NCBI GenBank assembly: GCA_045805185.1
Contig: JBJMLS010000208.1
Location: 1-7,830 of the forward strand
From: JAHEYF01 sp045805185
Lineage (GTDB): Bacteria > Bacteroidota > Bacteroidia > B-17B0 > Aurantibacillaceae
Direction: 5' to 3'
DNA length: 7,830 nucleotides
This document shows, one piece after another, positions 7,501 through 7,830 of the stretch. The translations under genes were made by a program, and so were the position numbers. The number at the start of each line of letters is the position of its first letter. Positions within the stretch are counted from its first letter, which is position 1. The notes under the pieces were generated by a model. The model was not told where the DNA came from and did no database searches. It was given only the letters and a program-made list of their open reading frames with translations.

Positions 7501-7830
7501 GCACGTATGCGATCAGTAACCTGAATCCGCCTGCAGTACCGCTTATACTCGGCGCCACTACAGTTTGTGCGGGCGACAGTATCAGTCTGAGCATTTCTTC
7601 ACCGCAATCAGGGATCACCTATACCTGGACCGATGCATCAGGAACAGCAACAGGTTCGGTACATACGGTTTACACTATCGGGCCTGCCGGAACGTATACC
7701 GTTTCGGTAACGGCAAGCGACATCAATGGTTGCGTAAGCAGCGCAAGTACGAACCTTACTGTGAGCGCCGCGCCCGTATCAACGGTGAGCGGTAGCAGCC
7801 ATTTTTGTGCGGGAAATAATACGGTATTAA
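4530..7830 (+). CDS. Giant secreted Ig/PKD-like repeat protein, probable cell-surface adhesin (3' end outside window)
   Basis: The frame is open from the ATG at 4530 to the window edge: 1100 residues plus one base, with no stop. The start is supported by a signal peptide (MRKITKLFSLLFSFGLFVIQ, probable cleavage at IQG|QN). Residues about 25-120 are charged and partly helical. Residues about 125-370, from CSNVDFESGTFAGWTG to YAYFDASCGP, look like a beta-sandwich (galactose-binding/MAM-like) domain rich in Cys. A chain of Ig/PKD-like modules follows: 371-444; 445-523; four 77-residue repeats at 524-831; a PKD-like module at 832-921 (NINWTNSNTGIGLGVSGNGD); an SprB-like module at 922-1003; another Ig-like at 1004-1083; and the start of the next, from 1084. 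Composition is dominated by Thr, Ser, Asn and Gly. In Bacteroidota such proteins are usually secreted by the type IX system and anchored or released through a C-terminal sorting domain, which would lie beyond the window. Adhesion, matrix or gliding roles are inferred only. No enzyme motif is visible. Confidence 0.85.
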   Translation, partial: MRKITKLFSLLFSFGLFVIQGQNLLKDPTTYDKSKHLIKRSSEIPLERMVKECAFFGGDSLKGFDISSNIKQSIASHSIYRELKSDLFRKEAAFIKQKYNIAQLPFEIPGNEKITSPPNQVMTACSNVDFESGTFAGWTGKVGYNALSTNNITVTSTGISTAGIDADYRSCSYHTLTTAAGGNDFYGNFPTHFPGGGTYSVRLGGENANVYDGEDCNYPTVPYQCHSTAPATTPNAAGERLEQTFTVSATNSLFTFSYAAVLNDGGHSAGHQPYFKIEVLDPSNNPIACFTQRVELVAGVVPPGGVLSSNGNCWFLPHVSNDDIVYYIPWKTNSYNLSAYSGQNVTVRFTAAGCTEGDHFGYAYFDASCGPAEITTSNASPCNGQTVTLTAPSTFAGTYAWSGPGIVGSATGQTVNINAAGTYSVTVGTGPCAYTLTLPVTYGSMAGVTATPTSGSICSGQTTTLTSSAATSYTWTPASSLNNPNIQSPVATPTITTNYTVTVSSGGCTGTATALVTVNSAPTLTLTPAASSICIGNNTTISASGATTYTWTPSGSLSSANGSPVTATPTITTTYVINSTDGNGCTNSNSVTINVNQLPNIVLTPTSSTVCNGSTTSISASGASTYTWTPSATLSSANGTPVTATPTGPVTYTVNGTDLNGCQNSNTVSLGINPNPSILVSAAASSVCPGSTTTLTAGGASTYTWTPSATLSSPNGSPVTAAPSGPVTYTVTGTDLNGCQNTNTVSLTLITPSPVSANAADPVICNGNGTMLFASGASTYTWTPSGSLGNPNGSPVSANPASTTTYTVTGTDSNGCTDTSTVMLTVNQPPVLTAIGDQTVCSGSAVSTISFATTPPGGNINWTNSNTGIGLGVSGNGDINSYTPTVSSQQTGTITATPVDAITACAGAPQTFTITVNPLPVIDTSAMNITNAACTQSNGCISGIVGQAPGTYQYSWDNGTTWSGNSQNCNQPVGTYSLQVQDMTSSCIAQGTYAISNLNPPAVPLILGATTVCAGDSISLSISSPQSGITYTWTDASGTATGSVHTVYTIGPAGTYTVSVTASDINGCVSSASTNLTVSAAPVSTVSGSSHFCAGNNTVL
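4905..5639 (+). other. N-terminal beta-sandwich-like domain of the giant protein
   Basis: Residues about 126-370 differ from the repeats that follow. They start with SNVDFESGTFAGWTG, a pattern often seen at the front of carbohydrate-binding or MAM-like beta-sandwich domains in secreted Bacteroidota proteins. They continue with GGTYSVRLGG, ERLEQTFTVSATNSLFTFSYA, YFKIEVLDPSNNPIACF and VTVRFTAAGCTEGDHFGYAY. Several Cys residues (171, 216, 225, 289, 313, 354, 369) could form disulfides. Ligand binding is possible but no specific binding residues can be named. A structure comparison would decide the fold. Confidence 0.5.
5862..7022 (+). repeat. Array of five tandem Ig-like protein repeats, period 231 bp
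   Basis: Units are at 5862-6098 (79 residues) and then 6099-6329, 6330-6560, 6561-6791 and 6792-7022, each exactly 231 bases (77 residues). The protein core is C-x-G...(A)S(G)A(S/T)TYTWTPS...L...NGSPV(T/S)A.P...TYTV.GTD.NGC......V.L.(V/I)N. The word TATACCTGGAC occurs once per unit, at 5946, 6174, 6405, 6636 and 6867, and again at 7620 in a later module, confirming the 231-base step. Units three and four are the closest pair, with about 52 of 77 residues identical by hand count and both with GTDLNGCQN. Each 77-residue unit carries Cys at positions 11 and 62, a likely intradomain disulfide. Synonymous codons differ widely between units. Confidence 0.9.
7023..7292 (+). other. PKD-like module in the giant protein
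   Basis: Residues 832-921 break the 77-residue rhythm with a 90-residue module: LTAIGDQTVCSGSAVSTISF, then WTNSNTGIGLGVSGNGDI, ending QTFTITVNPLPV. This resembles a PKD-like domain common in large Bacteroidota surface proteins, in which W-x-N-x-N-x-x-I-G-L and S-G-x-G-x-I are characteristic. Two Cys (module positions 10 and 74) could pair. The identification is from memory of the family pattern and was not tested with a profile. Confidence 0.6.
7293..7538 (+). other. SprB-like repeat module in the giant protein
   Basis: Residues 922-1003 contain NAACTQSNGCISG, then YQYSWDNGTTWSGNSQN, PVGTYSLQVQDMTSSC and a closing AISNLNPP. The order C...G.I.G...Y.YSWDNG...GTY.L.V.D...C is that of the SprB-type repeat, named after the Flavobacterium gliding adhesin SprB and widespread in Bacteroidota surface proteins. 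Only one such module is visible in the window, so it does not by itself show a gliding role. Confidence 0.5.
7539..7778 (+). other. Further Ig-like module in the giant protein
   Basis: Residues 1004-1083 return to the Ig-like style (TTVCAGDSISLSI, ITYTWTDASG, GPAGTYTVSVTASDINGC), with 80 residues and Cys at module positions 10 and 65. It shares the TYTW and D-x-NGC landmarks with the 77-residue array but is more diverged. Another module begins at 7779 with SGSSHFCAGNN and runs out of the window, so the chain continues. Confidence 0.65.

Noticed and set aside
7565..7795. Plus-strand 76-codon open frame inside the repeat region
   Set aside because: It is an out-of-frame shadow of the Ig-like module; its residues (many Arg, Tyr, Cys) are what a Thr/Ser/Gly-rich gene gives in a shifted frame.

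Overview
The window looks like chromosome of a Bacteroidota bacterium, probably of the Chitinophagales/Sphingobacteriales kind. The signs are a Bacteroidota-type MnmE, start codons without clear Shine-Dalgarno sites in A/T-rich leaders, a perfect TAnnTTTG motif (the Bacteroidota -7 element) before the outer-membrane gene, signal peptides cleaved just before Gln, and a giant secreted protein built of tandem Ig/PKD-like repeats as in type IX-secreted adhesins of this phylum. The placement is inference from protein style; no rRNA or other marker is present.

All five genes are on the + strand. (1) 1-1238: the 3' part of mnmE, the tRNA wobble-uridine modification GTPase, cut by the left window edge. 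(2) 1330-2493: a 387-residue protein of three PAS-like sensor modules with no kinase or other output domain. (3) 2680-4050: an exported Omp85/BamA-TamA-like beta-barrel protein without POTRA domains. (4) 4059-4259: a 66-residue hypothetical protein 8 bases downstream, probably cotranscribed. (5) 4530 to the right edge: the first 1100 residues of a very large secreted protein, which stays open past the window. It has a signal peptide, a charged N-terminal segment, a beta-sandwich-like domain, and then a chain of Ig/PKD-like modules. Four consecutive modules are exactly 77 residues (231 bp) long, and the one before them is 79.

The genes do not form an obvious pathway. mnmE is housekeeping. The PAS protein appears to be its own unit, with a possible promoter in front. 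The barrel gene and the small gene form a likely two-gene operon, preceded by a 12-bp perfect palindrome and a -7-like motif. The giant gene follows a 270-base non-coding region holding short inverted repeats. Genes 3 and 5 both concern the cell envelope or surface, but nothing here shows that they act together.

I found no tRNA, rRNA, CRISPR array, insertion sequence or toxin-antitoxin pair. The items most worth a second look are the constant-length repeat array with shuffled codons, the transmitter-less PAS protein, and the palindrome/-7 motif next to the barrel gene. I did not find convincing evidence of an undescribed multi-gene system.
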